Assembly: GCF_000210715.1 (NCBI RefSeq)
Contig: NC_021038.1
Coordinates: 606,519-645,682 of the forward strand
DNA: 39,164 nt
Direction: 5' to 3'
Origin: Fretibacterium fastidiosum
GTDB taxonomy: Bacteria > Synergistota > Synergistia > Synergistales > Aminobacteriaceae
Below the pieces are notes generated by a model. It made no database searches. It was not told the DNA's origin and saw only the letters and a list, made by a program, of their open reading frames with translations. Below, one piece after another: positions 25,674 through 34,250 of this stretch (within the stretch, counting starts at the first letter, position 1; each line of letters begins with the position of its first letter). The translations under genes and the position numbers were made by a program.

Positions 25674-26648
25674 ATGTCCCCTGAAATCGTCGTCCTCGAC
25701 GGATACACGGAAAACCCCGGTGACCTGAGCTGGGGAGAGTTGGAGAAGCTTGGTGCGCTGAAGGTCTATGACCGCACGAGCCTGACCGATGAAGACGAGG
25801 CCATCGCGCGCATTGGCGGAGCGGAGATCGTGCTGACCAACAAGACGCCGATAACGAAGAGGGTCATCGATGCCTGTCCGAACGTGAAGTTCATCGCCAT
25901 GCTGGCGACCGGGTACAACGTCGTCGATGCGGCTTATGCGAAGGAGCGCGGCATCCCGCTGTCGAACGTCCCCGCCTATGGGACGGCCTCGGTCAGCCAG
26001 TTTTCGATAGCGCTCTTGCTTGAGCTATGCCACAGGATCGGGCTCCACGACCAGACCGTCCACGAGGGCCGGTGGGAGCGCTGCGCCGACTTCTGCTACT
26101 GGGAGACCCCGCAGATAGAGCTCGACGGCAAGACGATCGGGATCATCGGCTTCGGCAGAATCGGCCAGCGTGAGGGCGCGATCGCGAGGGCGATGGGCAT
26201 GAACGTCCTCGCTTACGACCTCTATCCCAACGACTCAGGCAGGCAGATAGCGGAGTACGTCGATCTGGACGCGCTTCTCGCCCGGTCGGACGCAATCACG
26301 CTGCACTGCAACCTGACGTCCGAGAACGCGGGCCTCATCTGCAAAAATACGATCGCAAAGATGAAGGATGGCGTGCTGATCGTCAACAACGCGCGCGGAC
26401 AACTCGTCAACGAACGCGACCTTGCCGACGCGCTGAACAGCGGCAAGGTCGGCGGCGCGGCCCTGGACGTCGTGTCAAGCGAGCCCATCCGCGGCGACAA
26501 CCCCCTGTTGTCAGCGAAAAACTGCGTGATAACGCCCCACATCTCATGGGCCTCCCTTGAGAGCAGGCGGCGCATCATGGAGTGTACGCTCTCGAACGTC
26601 AAGGCCTATTTGGAGGGCAGGCCGGTGAACGTCGTCAACGGGCTGTGA
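25674..26648 (+). CDS. D-isomer-specific 2-hydroxyacid dehydrogenase
   Basis: The product of 324 residues is an NAD(P)-dependent dehydrogenase of the D-2-hydroxyacid family, close to hydroxypyruvate/glycerate dehydrogenases, interconverting 2-oxo acids and D-2-hydroxy acids. The Rossmann signature GIIGFGRIGQREG is present. Catalytic residues lie in NNARGQLVNERDLADAL (Arg), LDVVSSEPI (Glu) and ITPHISWAS (His). ATG 25674 has ACGGAGGT at eight bases and gives the normal N-terminus. It is the last gene before a terminator, so it belongs to the RraA-pxpBCA operon. Together with an RraA-like aldolase it suggests that the pathway releases a 2-oxo acid that is then reduced. Confidence 0.92.
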   Translation: MSPEIVVLDGYTENPGDLSWGELEKLGALKVYDRTSLTDEDEAIARIGGAEIVLTNKTPITKRVIDACPNVKFIAMLATGYNVVDAAYAKERGIPLSNVPAYGTASVSQFSIALLLELCHRIGLHDQTVHEGRWERCADFCYWETPQIELDGKTIGIIGFGRIGQREGAIARAMGMNVLAYDLYPNDSGRQIAEYVDLDALLARSDAITLHCNLTSENAGLICKNTIAKMKDGVLIVNNARGQLVNERDLADALNSGKVGGAALDVVSSEPIRGDNPLLSAKNCVITPHISWASLESRRRIMECTLSNVKAYLEGRPVNVVNGL

Positions 26649-26687
26649 CGTTTGCCGTCAGGACGCTGACAGGACGGGATATTACAG

Positions 26688-26726
26688 GGCGGGGATGTCT
26701 GTTTCGACAGGCGCTCCCGCCTTTTG
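26688..26726 (+). terminator. Rho-independent terminator of the pxp operon
   Basis: An outer stem GGCGGG / CCCGCC encloses an inner CTGT-TTCG-ACAG tetraloop hairpin and is followed by CTTTTG. It lies 40 bp after the dehydrogenase stop codon. Confidence 0.6.
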
Positions 26727-26782
26727 CTGCATTTGAGTGGATCAACCGGAACGGTCCGCAGGGCTGGCGCGGGAGCGTACTG

Positions 26783-26791
26783 TGATAAAAT
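26783..26791 (+). promoter_or_regulatory. Extended -10 promoter of the TAXI-TRAP genes
   Basis: TGATAAAAT is an extended -10 (TGN plus TAAAAT) in an otherwise GC-rich stretch, about 155 bp before the receptor gene. No -35 is evident, as is usual for extended -10 promoters. The rest of the 26649-26945 gap shows no gene. Confidence 0.45.
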
Positions 26792-26945
26792 AGAGACGCT
26801 TTAGCCTGATGTCACCAATACCGCTACGCCACAAATCGATGCCGTGCGGTCCCCTTCCTCGGCGGGCGACGGTTCCCGCGGGAGGAAGGAAGGCCGCTTC
26901 GGCGAAGGCGCGCGCATCGCCGCGCGAGAGAGGGGAGATCGCACG

Positions 26946-27959
26946 ATGAAAAGGTCCTTTCGTTTCGCTTTCCTGATCCTGGCCACCCTGGCCCTTGCCG
27001 CAGGGCCGGCGGCCGGCGTCGATAAGGCCGGATGGCCCGACCAGCTGCGCTTCATGGCCGGACCTCCCGGCGGCAACTGGTTTGCGCTGGGCACGGCCCT
27101 GGCGGACATGTGGACGGGCGCGGGCCTGCCCCAGACCACCAGCAGCTCGGGCGGCGGCGTCGCCAACATCGTGAACGCCAACAACGCCAAGGGGGACCTG
27201 GGCTTCTCCGTGACCTCCATGGTCGGTGCGGCCACCCAGGAGGGGGGCGTGGACTTCACCAAAGGCCAGAAGATGGAAAACGCCGTCATCATGGCGAACC
27301 TCTACACCCAGTACACCTACTTCATCATGCGCCGGGACTTCGCCGAGAAGAACGGCGTCAAATCCCTGGGGGACGTGATCGACAAGAAGCTCAAGATGCG
27401 CTTTGCCACGCTGAAGCCCGGCACGTCGTCGGAGTTCGTCGTCAAGGCCCTGTTCGACAAGGGCTATGGGTTCGACTACAAGAAGACCTTCGAGGAGTGG
27501 GGCGGCACGGTGGAGTATGCGTCCTACGAGGGCGGCGCGGACCTCCTGGCGGACAACCATCTGGACTGCTTCGCGTTTTCCGTGGGCAAGGTCGCCTCGA
27601 TCGTCATGAACATCGAGAGCAAGCTGGACGTCGTGCTGCTGCCCGTGGGGCAGGAGGCGCTGGACAGGCTTTCCGCCGCCTACGGTACGGAGACCTTCAC
27701 CATCGACCCCGGCATCTACAAGGCCGTCCCGGAGGGAGCTGAGCCCGTCAAGACCGTTGGAGACTACACCTGCATCGTCATCCGCAGGGACCTTCCGGAA
27801 TCCCTGGTGTTCGAGCTCAACCGCGCCCTGTGGGAGCACAGGGACTCCCTCGTCGCGGCCGTGAAGGACATGGAGGAGCTGGACCCGGCAGCGACCGTCC
27901 CGGCCAGGGTGCCGTCGCACGCTGGTTCCGAGGCCTTCTGGAAGACCGTGGCGAAATAG
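26946..27959 (+). CDS. TAXI-family TRAP transporter solute-binding protein
   Basis: The product of 337 residues is a periplasmic receptor of the TAXI type (TRAP-associated extracytoplasmic immunogenic protein). A signal peptide is clear (FRFAFLILATLALAAGPAAG). The mature protein opens with LRFMAGPPGGNWFALGTALA, the typical TAXI start, followed by SSSGGGVANIVNANNAKGDL and ATLKPGTSSEFVVKALF. The family binds small carboxylates such as 2-oxoglutarate or glutamate, but the ligand here is not deducible. ATG 26946 has GAGGGGAGA upstream. The TRAP membrane component follows on the same strand after a hairpin-containing gap, so the two form one Na+-driven transporter. Confidence 0.93.
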   Translation: MKRSFRFAFLILATLALAAGPAAGVDKAGWPDQLRFMAGPPGGNWFALGTALADMWTGAGLPQTTSSSGGGVANIVNANNAKGDLGFSVTSMVGAATQEGGVDFTKGQKMENAVIMANLYTQYTYFIMRRDFAEKNGVKSLGDVIDKKLKMRFATLKPGTSSEFVVKALFDKGYGFDYKKTFEEWGGTVEYASYEGGADLLADNHLDCFAFSVGKVASIVMNIESKLDVVLLPVGQEALDRLSAAYGTETFTIDPGIYKAVPEGAEPVKTVGDYTCIVIRRDLPESLVFELNRALWEHRDSLVAAVKDMEELDPAATVPARVPSHAGSEAFWKTVAK

Positions 27960-27988
27960 CGCGGCCCGCGTCCGAGTCGGGGCCGAAG

Positions 27989-28025
27989 GGGAGAGGGGGA
28001 GAGAGCCGTGTTCTTCCCCTCTCCC
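27989..28025 (+). terminator. Intercistronic hairpin (attenuator) between TRAP receptor and permease
   Basis: A 10-bp perfect stem GGGAGAGGGG / CCCCTCTCCC, followed after GAA by ATTTT, lies between the two cotranscribed genes. It would let the receptor be made in excess over the membrane protein by partial termination or mRNA stabilisation. Confidence 0.5.
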
Positions 28026-28083
28026 GAAATTTTCTGCGGGCCTGCCCTGCTGGGGGCGCCGCCCGCCGAACGGGGATGATACC

Positions 28084-30099
28084 TTGAGGAAATTAAGCGG
28101 AAGGACGAGGACGTTCGTCTACCTCTACGTGCTGCTGATGGGGTTGTTCCACCTCTACACGGCGGCGGCGGGAAACTTCGAGGCCTACCTTCAGCGCAGC
28201 ATCCACCTGGCCTGGGTGCTGCCGCTGGCCTTCGTGCTCTACCCCATGACGAAGCGCTCGCCGATGGACCGCGTGCCGCTCTGGGACTGGGCCCTCGCAG
28301 CCCTGGCCGCCGCGCCGGGGCTCTACTCCACGATCAACTACACCGCCATCACGGAGCGCATCCAGCAGATCGACCCGCTGACGACGACGCAGCTCGTGCT
28401 GGGGGCGCTGCTCGTCGTCCTGCTCCTGGAGGGCACGCGGCGCATCGTGGGACTGCCCCTGGCGCTCATCGCGGGCCTGTTCGCCGTCTACATGCTCTAC
28501 GGCTACAAGCTGCCGGGCCTGATGCGCGGCTTTCAGTTCTCCTGCTCGGAGGTCGTCGAGGGGCTGTTCCTGACGGACGAGGGAATCTTCTCCATGCCGC
28601 TGGGCGTCTCCGCCACCTTCGTCATGATCTTCCTGATCTTTGGCGCCTTCCTCGAGAAGAGCGGCGCAGGGGACTGGTTCATGAGCGTGGCGCAGGCCTT
28701 CACCGGCGCCACGCCGGGGGGACCGGCGCAGATCGCCGTCGTGAGCTCCTGCCTCTTCGGCTCCATTAGCGGCTCGGCCGTGGCCAACGTCTACGGCACG
28801 GGGACCTTCACCATCCCGCTGATGAAGAAGATCGGCTACGCCCCCGACTTCGCCGGGGCGGTGGAGGCCGTGGCCAGTTCGGGGGGCCAGATCATGCCGC
28901 CCATCATGGGGGCGGGCGCGTTCCTGATGGCGTCCTTCCTCGGCGTGCCGTACCGCGACGTCATGATCGCGGCCCTCTTTCCGGCCCTGCTCTACTACGG
29001 CGCGCTCTTCGTCATGGTGCGCCTGCGCGCGCTGAAGAAGGGCCTCAAGGGGCTTCCCCCCGACGAGTTGCCCTCAAAGATCGAGGTCTTGAAGCGCTTT
29101 TACATGATCGCGCCCCTGGTGGGCCTCGTGGCGTTCCTCCTCGCCGGCTACACCCCCATGAGGGCGGCCCTGATCGGCATCGGGCTGGCCTGGTTCGTGG
29201 CGTTCTTCAACTTCAGGCCGGACAGCTCGCCTTCGGAAAAGCACTCCGCCTGCGTCGCGGCGGCGATCTCCGCGGCCCTCGCGGCGCTTTTGGCCCTGCG
29301 GCCTGAGCTCACCGAGAGGGTGAACGCCAACCTGCTCTTCGTCCTGATCTGCGCCTTCCTCCTCGTCGCCTCCAGGTTCAACCCCGGCATGAACGTGCGC
29401 GACGTCATCGACGCGGTGGAGAGGGGCGCGCGGGGCATCCCGCTGGTGTGCGTGGCCTGCGCCTCGGCGGGCATCGTGCTGGGGGCCGTGTCCCTGACGG
29501 GGATCGGCGGCAAGCTGGTGGGCTTCATCATCTCCCTGGCGGGGGACGCGCCCTTCCTGGCGCTGGTGCTCGTGATGCTCATCGCCACCTTTCTGGGCAT
29601 GGGCCTGCCCACCACGGGCGCCTACATCCTGGCGGCGGCCCTGGGCGCGCCCATCCTGGTGAAGCTGGGGTTCCTGCCCATCGCCGCGCACATGTTCGTC
29701 TTCTACTACGCCATCATCTCCAACATCACGCCCCCCGTCGCTCTGGCGGCCTACGCGGCCAGCTCCATCGCCGGCGCAGACCCGAACAGGACCGGCTTCC
29801 ACGCCATGCAGCTCGGCTTTATGGCCTACGTCGTGCCCTTTGCCTTCTGCTACGATCCGGGGCTCCTCATGCAGGGCGGCCCGGCCGCCGTCGGCTGGGG
29901 GCTCCTGAGCGGCGTCTCCGCCGTCGTCGCCTTCGCCAGCATGTGGATGGGCTACATGAACGGACCACTGAACCTCCTGACGCGCCTCGTCCTCTGCGTC
30001 GCGGGGGTGCTGGTCCTCTCCGTGTGGCCCGCCGTCACGGCGGTGGGGCTGGCCCTGCTGGCCGCCGTCTGGCTCTTCACCCGAAGGGCGCACCGATAA
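28084..30099 (+). CDS. TRAP transporter permease, fused small and large subunits (DctQM-type)
   Basis: The product of 671 residues is the fused membrane component used with TAXI receptors. The N-terminal part (to about residue 165) has four hydrophobic segments equivalent to DctQ. The remainder is the large DctM-like unit with the conserved GVSATFVMIFLIFGAFLEKSG, SISGSAVANVYGTGTFTIPL, GGQIMPPIMGAGAFLMA and GLPTTGAYILAAALGAPI segments, typical of the 4TM/12TM fusion family. The start is taken as TTG 28084 (GGGGATGAT just upstream), because no ATG occurs before the first membrane segment. It imports a carboxylate using the Na+ gradient together with the preceding receptor. Confidence 0.93.
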   Translation: MRKLSGRTRTFVYLYVLLMGLFHLYTAAAGNFEAYLQRSIHLAWVLPLAFVLYPMTKRSPMDRVPLWDWALAALAAAPGLYSTINYTAITERIQQIDPLTTTQLVLGALLVVLLLEGTRRIVGLPLALIAGLFAVYMLYGYKLPGLMRGFQFSCSEVVEGLFLTDEGIFSMPLGVSATFVMIFLIFGAFLEKSGAGDWFMSVAQAFTGATPGGPAQIAVVSSCLFGSISGSAVANVYGTGTFTIPLMKKIGYAPDFAGAVEAVASSGGQIMPPIMGAGAFLMASFLGVPYRDVMIAALFPALLYYGALFVMVRLRALKKGLKGLPPDELPSKIEVLKRFYMIAPLVGLVAFLLAGYTPMRAALIGIGLAWFVAFFNFRPDSSPSEKHSACVAAAISAALAALLALRPELTERVNANLLFVLICAFLLVASRFNPGMNVRDVIDAVERGARGIPLVCVACASAGIVLGAVSLTGIGGKLVGFIISLAGDAPFLALVLVMLIATFLGMGLPTTGAYILAAALGAPILVKLGFLPIAAHMFVFYYAIISNITPPVALAAYAASSIAGADPNRTGFHAMQLGFMAYVVPFAFCYDPGLLMQGGPAAVGWGLLSGVSAVVAFASMWMGYMNGPLNLLTRLVLCVAGVLVLSVWPAVTAVGLALLAAVWLFTRRAHR

Positions 30100-30177
30100 C
30101 AAAGCGCGTTTAACGAAACGGCATTTGCCGCCTCGCTGATGAAAGGTATGAAAGGGGAAGTGGCCCGAAAGGCTTTC

Positions 30178-30440
30178 GCCTCCCCTGTAAGGGGAGGCGC
30201 CGAACGGAGTGAGGTGGAGGGGTTAGCTTCATACCCAACGACAACCCATCGTGCAAAGGGCCAACAACCCCTCAGTCTCGCCCTTGCAGGGCTCGCCAGC
30301 TCCCCTTCCAGGGGAGCCTAATAAACCGGGGGCTTGAAAAACGCGCCTCTTCTTTTTGCCTCCCCTGCAAGGGGAGGTGGTTCGCACTAGCGAACCGGAG
30401 GGGTTGCTTCCCACACTCAACAACACCCCCCCTTCGGGGG
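30178..30440. repeat. Cluster of palindromic interspersed repeat units
   Basis: The gap between TRAP permease and the CorA-type gene holds three related units. Unit 1 (30178-30222) begins CGCCTCCCC-TGTAA-GGGGAGGCG and ends GGAGGGGTT. Unit 2 (about 30264-30317) is the inverse form, AACCCCTCAG through CTCCCCTTCCAGGGGAG. Unit 3 (30358-30408) repeats the first orientation, with CTCCCCTGCAAGGGGAG and ending GGAGGGGTT. A last hairpin, CCCCCC-TTC-GGGGGG, follows at about 30426-30441. The units share a hairpin head and a GGAGGGGTT tail, the pattern of a mobile REP/MITE-like family. No gene is seen in 30100-30459. Confidence 0.7.
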
Positions 30441-30459
30441 GCCGAAAGCATGCCGCGCC

Positions 30460-31443
30460 TCACAGCATCCTTCGCATCCAGAGCCACAGGGTCGCCACGG
30501 CGCTGAGGGCCAGGGCGATCAGGGAGACCCAGAAGAAGCCGTTGGGGCTGTCCATCAGCGGCAGCCGCACGTTCATCCCCCAGAAGCTGGAGACGGCGGC
30601 GGGGATGGCCAGGATGATCGTCACGGAGGCCAGAAACTTCATGACGATGTTCAGGTTGTTGGAGATGATGGAGGCGAAGGCGTCCATCGTGTCGCCCAGC
30701 ACGTCGCTGTACACGCGCACCATGTCGTAGGCCTGGTCGTGCTCCACGATCACGTCTTCCAGCAGGTCCTCGTCCTCCTCCCGCATCTTCACCAGTTCCT
30801 GATACTGCGGGTTCTTCAGCACGCGCAGCAGCTTGTCGATGGCCACGCGGTTGCTGCGGATGGACCCCGTGAAGTACGTCAGCCCCTTCTCCAGGTCCAT
30901 CAGCCGGAACAGCTCCTCGTTCTGCAGGGACTGGCGCATGGTGTGTTCGATGCTGTTGGACATGCGGTTGATCTCGCTCAGGTATTGAAGGTAGGCGCCC
31001 GCCGTCCTGTAGAGGATCTGCAGCAGAAACCGCGTGTGCTTCCAGGTGCAGAAGCCCCTGACCCCGCCGGCGGCTCCCGGCAGGATCACGTTCTCCTCGA
31101 GGCAGACGGTGATGAAGGCGGACTCCGTGATGACGATGCCCAGGGGCAGCGTGTCAAAGCTGAAGCTCTCCGGGTGCTTCGGGATGTTGAGGACCATCAG
31201 CAGCGAGGTGTCGCACCCGCTGTCCTCGTCCGCCTCCTCCACGTCGATGCGGCTCGACTCCTCGACGTCCATGGCCGCCGTGAGGAAGTCGAGGGGCACC
31301 GCGGCGATGCGCGCCACGTCCTCCAGCTCCTGGCGCGTGGGCGCCACCAGGTTGATCCAGCTTCCGTGGCGCAGCGTGTCGAGGCTGAGGTCCTCGTGTC
31401 CGGGGTTCTTCTGGTTGGTGTTCGTCCTCAGGACCGAGATCAT
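30460..31443 (-). CDS. CorA-family divalent-cation channel
   Basis: The product of 327 residues is a CorA-type Mg2+/divalent metal channel of the CorA-like (YfjQ/TmCorA) branch, a pentameric inner-membrane protein. The large N-terminal cytoplasmic part is rich in acidic and helical sequence (SSRIDVEEADEDSG, the long helix around MREEDEDLLEDVIVEHDQAY). The two C-terminal membrane helices flank the invariant GMN signature in SSFWGMNVRLPLMDS, and the C-terminus is basic (WMRRML). GGGGGAG precedes ATG 31443. It is convergent with the TRAP genes across the repeat cluster, and nothing suggests cotranscription with the pilin-like gene upstream. Confidence 0.93.
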   Translation of the reverse strand: MISVLRTNTNQKNPGHEDLSLDTLRHGSWINLVAPTRQELEDVARIAAVPLDFLTAAMDVEESSRIDVEEADEDSGCDTSLLMVLNIPKHPESFSFDTLPLGIVITESAFITVCLEENVILPGAAGGVRGFCTWKHTRFLLQILYRTAGAYLQYLSEINRMSNSIEHTMRQSLQNEELFRLMDLEKGLTYFTGSIRSNRVAIDKLLRVLKNPQYQELVKMREEDEDLLEDVIVEHDQAYDMVRVYSDVLGDTMDAFASIISNNLNIVMKFLASVTIILAIPAAVSSFWGMNVRLPLMDSPNGFFWVSLIALALSAVATLWLWMRRML

Positions 31444-31515
31444 GCGGCTCCCCCCTTGTTTAGGATGCGCGCCCGACGGGGGCGCGCCGATCGATCCCGT
31501 CGCGGCAGGGCCGTT

Positions 31516-32073
31516 CTACCTCGCGACCGGAGGGTGGTCGGCGGTCCGAATCTGCCCCTGTCCCGACAGGATCAGGAAGTGGCGCTTCCCCTCCGCGTCG
31601 CGGATCAGGGTGGTCATGGCGGAGCTGAAGGTCCCCCATTGGGGGGCGTAGTGGGAGTCCACCGTCGCGCTGCCGACCCCAAGCCACTGAAAGGTGCAGC
31701 CGCTGCGCGCCGGGAGCCGCTCCACGCTCCGCGGCTTTTCCCAGCGCACCTGAAGGCATTGTGCGTCCTCGTCAACCCCCAGGCCGAAGGGCCGTCCCGA
31801 AAGGTCCGCCCTGGCGACGACGCCGTAGAGCCACCGCATGGCGCGGTCCGCCTCTTGGGCCGCCGTCGGCCTTCCCCAGATCGCCCCCACCGAGAGCACG
31901 GAGCCGCTCAGGGCGGCCAGGATCGTGAGGACGATCAGGACCTCTGCTAGCGAAAAAGCGCGGCGTGCGCACCTCATCGGCCGCATGGCGCACGTCACGC
32001 GGCAAAAGGCCGGCCCGTCCCCGAAGCGGCGCACCTCCCGACTCGTCATCCCCAAAGACACCGCTCCTGCCAT
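31516..32073 (-). CDS. Lone type IV prepilin-like / pseudopilin protein
   Basis: The protein carries an N-terminal prepilin methylation-type motif: basic leader RCARRA, then FSLAEVLIVLTILAALSGS, with a Glu at position 5 of the mature helix as in class III signals. Ala instead of Gly precedes the Phe, which prepilin peptidases tolerate less well. The mature part of about 145 residues is GspH/FimT-like in size, and the last part (HFLILSGQGQIRTADHP) reads as the usual C-terminal strands. The long frame starts at ATG 32073, giving a 40-residue leader. ATG 31986 (MRPMRCARRAF) would give a normal 10-residue leader and is my biological preference, although neither has a strong ribosome-binding site. 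No assembly ATPase, platform protein or peptidase lies nearby, so it depends on genes elsewhere. The exact start is uncertain. Confidence 0.72.
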   Translation of the reverse strand: MAGAVSLGMTSREVRRFGDGPAFCRVTCAMRPMRCARRAFSLAEVLIVLTILAALSGSVLSVGAIWGRPTAAQEADRAMRWLYGVVARADLSGRPFGLGVDEDAQCLQVRWEKPRSVERLPARSGCTFQWLGVGSATVDSHYAPQWGTFSSAMTTLIRDAEGKRHFLILSGQGQIRTADHPPVAR

Positions 32074-32233
32074 GTGCCTCCACGCCCCTCCCTTTTCCGC
32101 CTCCGCTCGCCCTTTGCGGCCGCGCGAACGTCCGTATTATATAGTATAGCGTATAGCGCGCAGTGAATGTGAAGGGCCGGGGGAGGGCGGCCGGCGGCGC
32201 CTGCAGCGCGGCCCCTTTGTCTGCAAGGTGCGG

Positions 32234-33169
32234 TTACGATGCGTTGGGGGAAAGGGCGCGCCAGCGCTCAAATTCCGCGTCGGTGGCCAGCACGCGGTGC
32301 GCGCCGCCGGCGTCGTGGAGCGTGCCCTGAGCGTACTCGATTCCCTCGGCTCTGCGGTCGTAGTCCACGGCGTGACGCTTCTTCTCCTTGACGGGGTTCG
32401 GCAGAGGGATCGCCGACAGGAGCGAGCGCGTGTAGGGGTGGATGGGGCGAGAGAATATCTCCGTCGGAGTCCCCGTCTCCAGGAGGCGCCCCTGGTGCAT
32501 CACCCCGATCCGGTTCGAGATGTACTTCACCATGGACAGGTCGTGTGCGATAAAGAGGTAGGAGACGCCGGTTCGCTGCTGTACCTCCTTCAGAAGGTTC
32601 ACCACCTGCGCCTGGATCGACACGTCGAGGGCTGTGATGGGCTCGTCGGCGATGATGAGGGAGGGCTCCATCACCAGCGCGCGGGCGATGCCGATGCGCT
32701 GGCGTTGGCCTCCTGAAAATTGGTGGGGGTAGCGGTTGGCGTGCTCGGCGGACAATCCCACCGTCTCCAGGGCGTCGTACACCTTCTCCCGGCGCTCCCT
32801 TGAGCTGCCGTAGAGGCGATGGATGTCCAGCCCCTCGGCCACGATGTTGATGACCTTTTTGCGCGGGTTCAGACACGCCATGGGGTCCTGAAAGATCATC
32901 TGCACCTGCGTGCGCAGGCGCCTGAGCGCTGCCGCGGAGAGGCGGCCCGATATGTCCGTTCCATCCAGGACGACGCGCCCTGAGGTCGGCGCATAGAGGC
33001 GGATGATGGTCCTCCCGATGGTGGATTTGCCCGATCCGGACTCGCCCACCAGGCCGAAGGTCTCTCCCCGGTCGATGTGGAAGCTCACGCCGTCCACCGC
33101 CCGCACGACGAAATGACGCGACACCCTGAAGTGCTGACGCAGGTCTTCTACCTCCAGGAGCGCGCTCAT
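32234..33169 (-). CDS. oppF: Oligopeptide ABC transporter ATP-binding protein OppF
   Basis: The product of 311 residues is the second nucleotide-binding subunit of the peptide importer. Seen are Walker [16 protein letters not shown], the Q-loop [16 protein letters not shown] (the NPR form is typical of OppF/DppF), the ABC signature [17 protein letters not shown], Walker [20 protein letters not shown] and the switch His in [12 protein letters not shown]-terminal OppF/DppF extension is present ([19 protein letters not shown]). Its ATG overlaps the oppD stop by four bases. It is the last gene of the operon. Confidence 0.93.
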   Translation of the reverse strand: MSALLEVEDLRQHFRVSRHFVVRAVDGVSFHIDRGETFGLVGESGSGKSTIGRTIIRLYAPTSGRVVLDGTDISGRLSAAALRRLRTQVQMIFQDPMACLNPRKKVINIVAEGLDIHRLYGSSRERREKVYDALETVGLSAEHANRYPHQFSGGQRQRIGIARALVMEPSLIIADEPITALDVSIQAQVVNLLKEVQQRTGVSYLFIAHDLSMVKYISNRIGVMHQGRLLETGTPTEIFSRPIHPYTRSLLSAIPLPNPVKEKKRHAVDYDRRAEGIEYAQGTLHDAGGAHRVLATDAEFERWRALSPNAS

Positions 33170-34248
33170 GCCCTCACCTCCGCCTCGTTTTCCCGCTGCA
33201 TGGCCTTAATGCGGCGGCGCAGTTCCTCCGGCATCTCCACCCTGGGGGCCCGTGGGTCCAGGAGCCATGTCGCGGCGCTGTGGGTGGAGCTGACCTGGAA
33301 CACCGGCGGCTCCTCCAGAAAGTCCATGCCGAGGGCGTAGGGGTTGCGCGGGGCAAAGGCGTCGCCTCGAATGGGGTGGAGCAGGTTGGGCGGGGAGCCG
33401 GGGATGGCGAACAGCTTTCGGTCCCGGCCGTCGGGATCCGGAATGGAGGAGAGCAGGCCCCAGGTGTAGGGGTGGCGCGGGTCGTAGAAGATGTCGTTCA
33501 CGGTCCCGCTCTCGACGATCTTTCCGGCGTACATCACATCGACGCAGTCCGCGATCTTGGCGACGACGCCCAGGTCGTGGGTGATGTAGATCACGGACAG
33601 GCCACGCTCGCGCTGGACGTCCTGGATCATCTCCAGGATCTTCGCCTGGATCGTGACGTCCAGCGCCGTCGTCGGCTCGTCGCAGATGAGGACGTCCGGG
33701 CTGCAGGAGAGGGCGATGGCGATGACGACCCTCTGCCTCATCCCGCCGGAGAGCTGGTGCGGGTAGCTCTTCATGTAGGCTTCCGCCTCCGCGATCCCCA
33801 CCCGGCGCAGGAGCGCCGCCGCCCTTTCCTCCGCCTCGCGCCGCGGCGTGCCGAAGTGGTGGCGCATCCCCTCCGTGAGCTGTGCCCCGATGGACATCGT
33901 CGGGTCGAGCGACGTCATGGGGTCCTGAAAGACCATGGCGATTCGTTTCCCCGCCAGCTCCCGGCGGATTTCGGCCTGGGACATGTCCATGATGTGCCAG
34001 ACGCCTCCGTCGGGAGGCGTGAAGTCGATCGTCCCGCTCTCCAACTTGCCGTTGCTGCTCAGGATGCCCATGACGGCCTTCATGGTGACCGACTTTCCGG
34101 AGCCGGACTCCCCGACGATGGCCAGCGTCTCTCCGCGGCGCAGGTCGAGGTCCACGCCGCGAATCGCGTTCACGCGCCCCGCCGTCGTGCGGAAGCTGAT
34201 GTGCAGGCCGCGAATGCGAAGCATCGAAGGGCGTTCCCGATTCTCCAT
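33166..34248 (-). CDS. oppD: Oligopeptide ABC transporter ATP-binding protein OppD
   Basis: The product of 360 residues is the first ATPase of the importer. Motifs include Walker [21 protein letters not shown]-loop [16 protein letters not shown] (the DPT form is typical of OppD/DppD), signature [17 protein letters not shown], Walker [19 protein letters not shown] and [16 protein letters not shown]. The C-terminal region contains the oligopeptide-transporter motif around [16 protein letters not shown], but I do not see the usual run of Fe-S cluster cysteines. ATG 34248 has AGGAGGTG upstream and follows oppC after two bases. An open frame upstream in the same phase overlaps oppC and is a shadow. 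Confidence 0.93.
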   Translation of the reverse strand: MENRERPSMLRIRGLHISFRTTAGRVNAIRGVDLDLRRGETLAIVGESGSGKSVTMKAVMGILSSNGKLESGTIDFTPPDGGVWHIMDMSQAEIRRELAGKRIAMVFQDPMTSLDPTMSIGAQLTEGMRHHFGTPRREAEERAAALLRRVGIAEAEAYMKSYPHQLSGGMRQRVVIAIALSCSPDVLICDEPTTALDVTIQAKILEMIQDVQRERGLSVIYITHDLGVVAKIADCVDVMYAGKIVESGTVNDIFYDPRHPYTWGLLSSIPDPDGRDRKLFAIPGSPPNLLHPIRGDAFAPRNPYALGMDFLEEPPVFQVSSTHSAATWLLDPRAPRVEMPEELRRRIKAMQRENEAEVRA

Positions 34249-34250
34249 GA

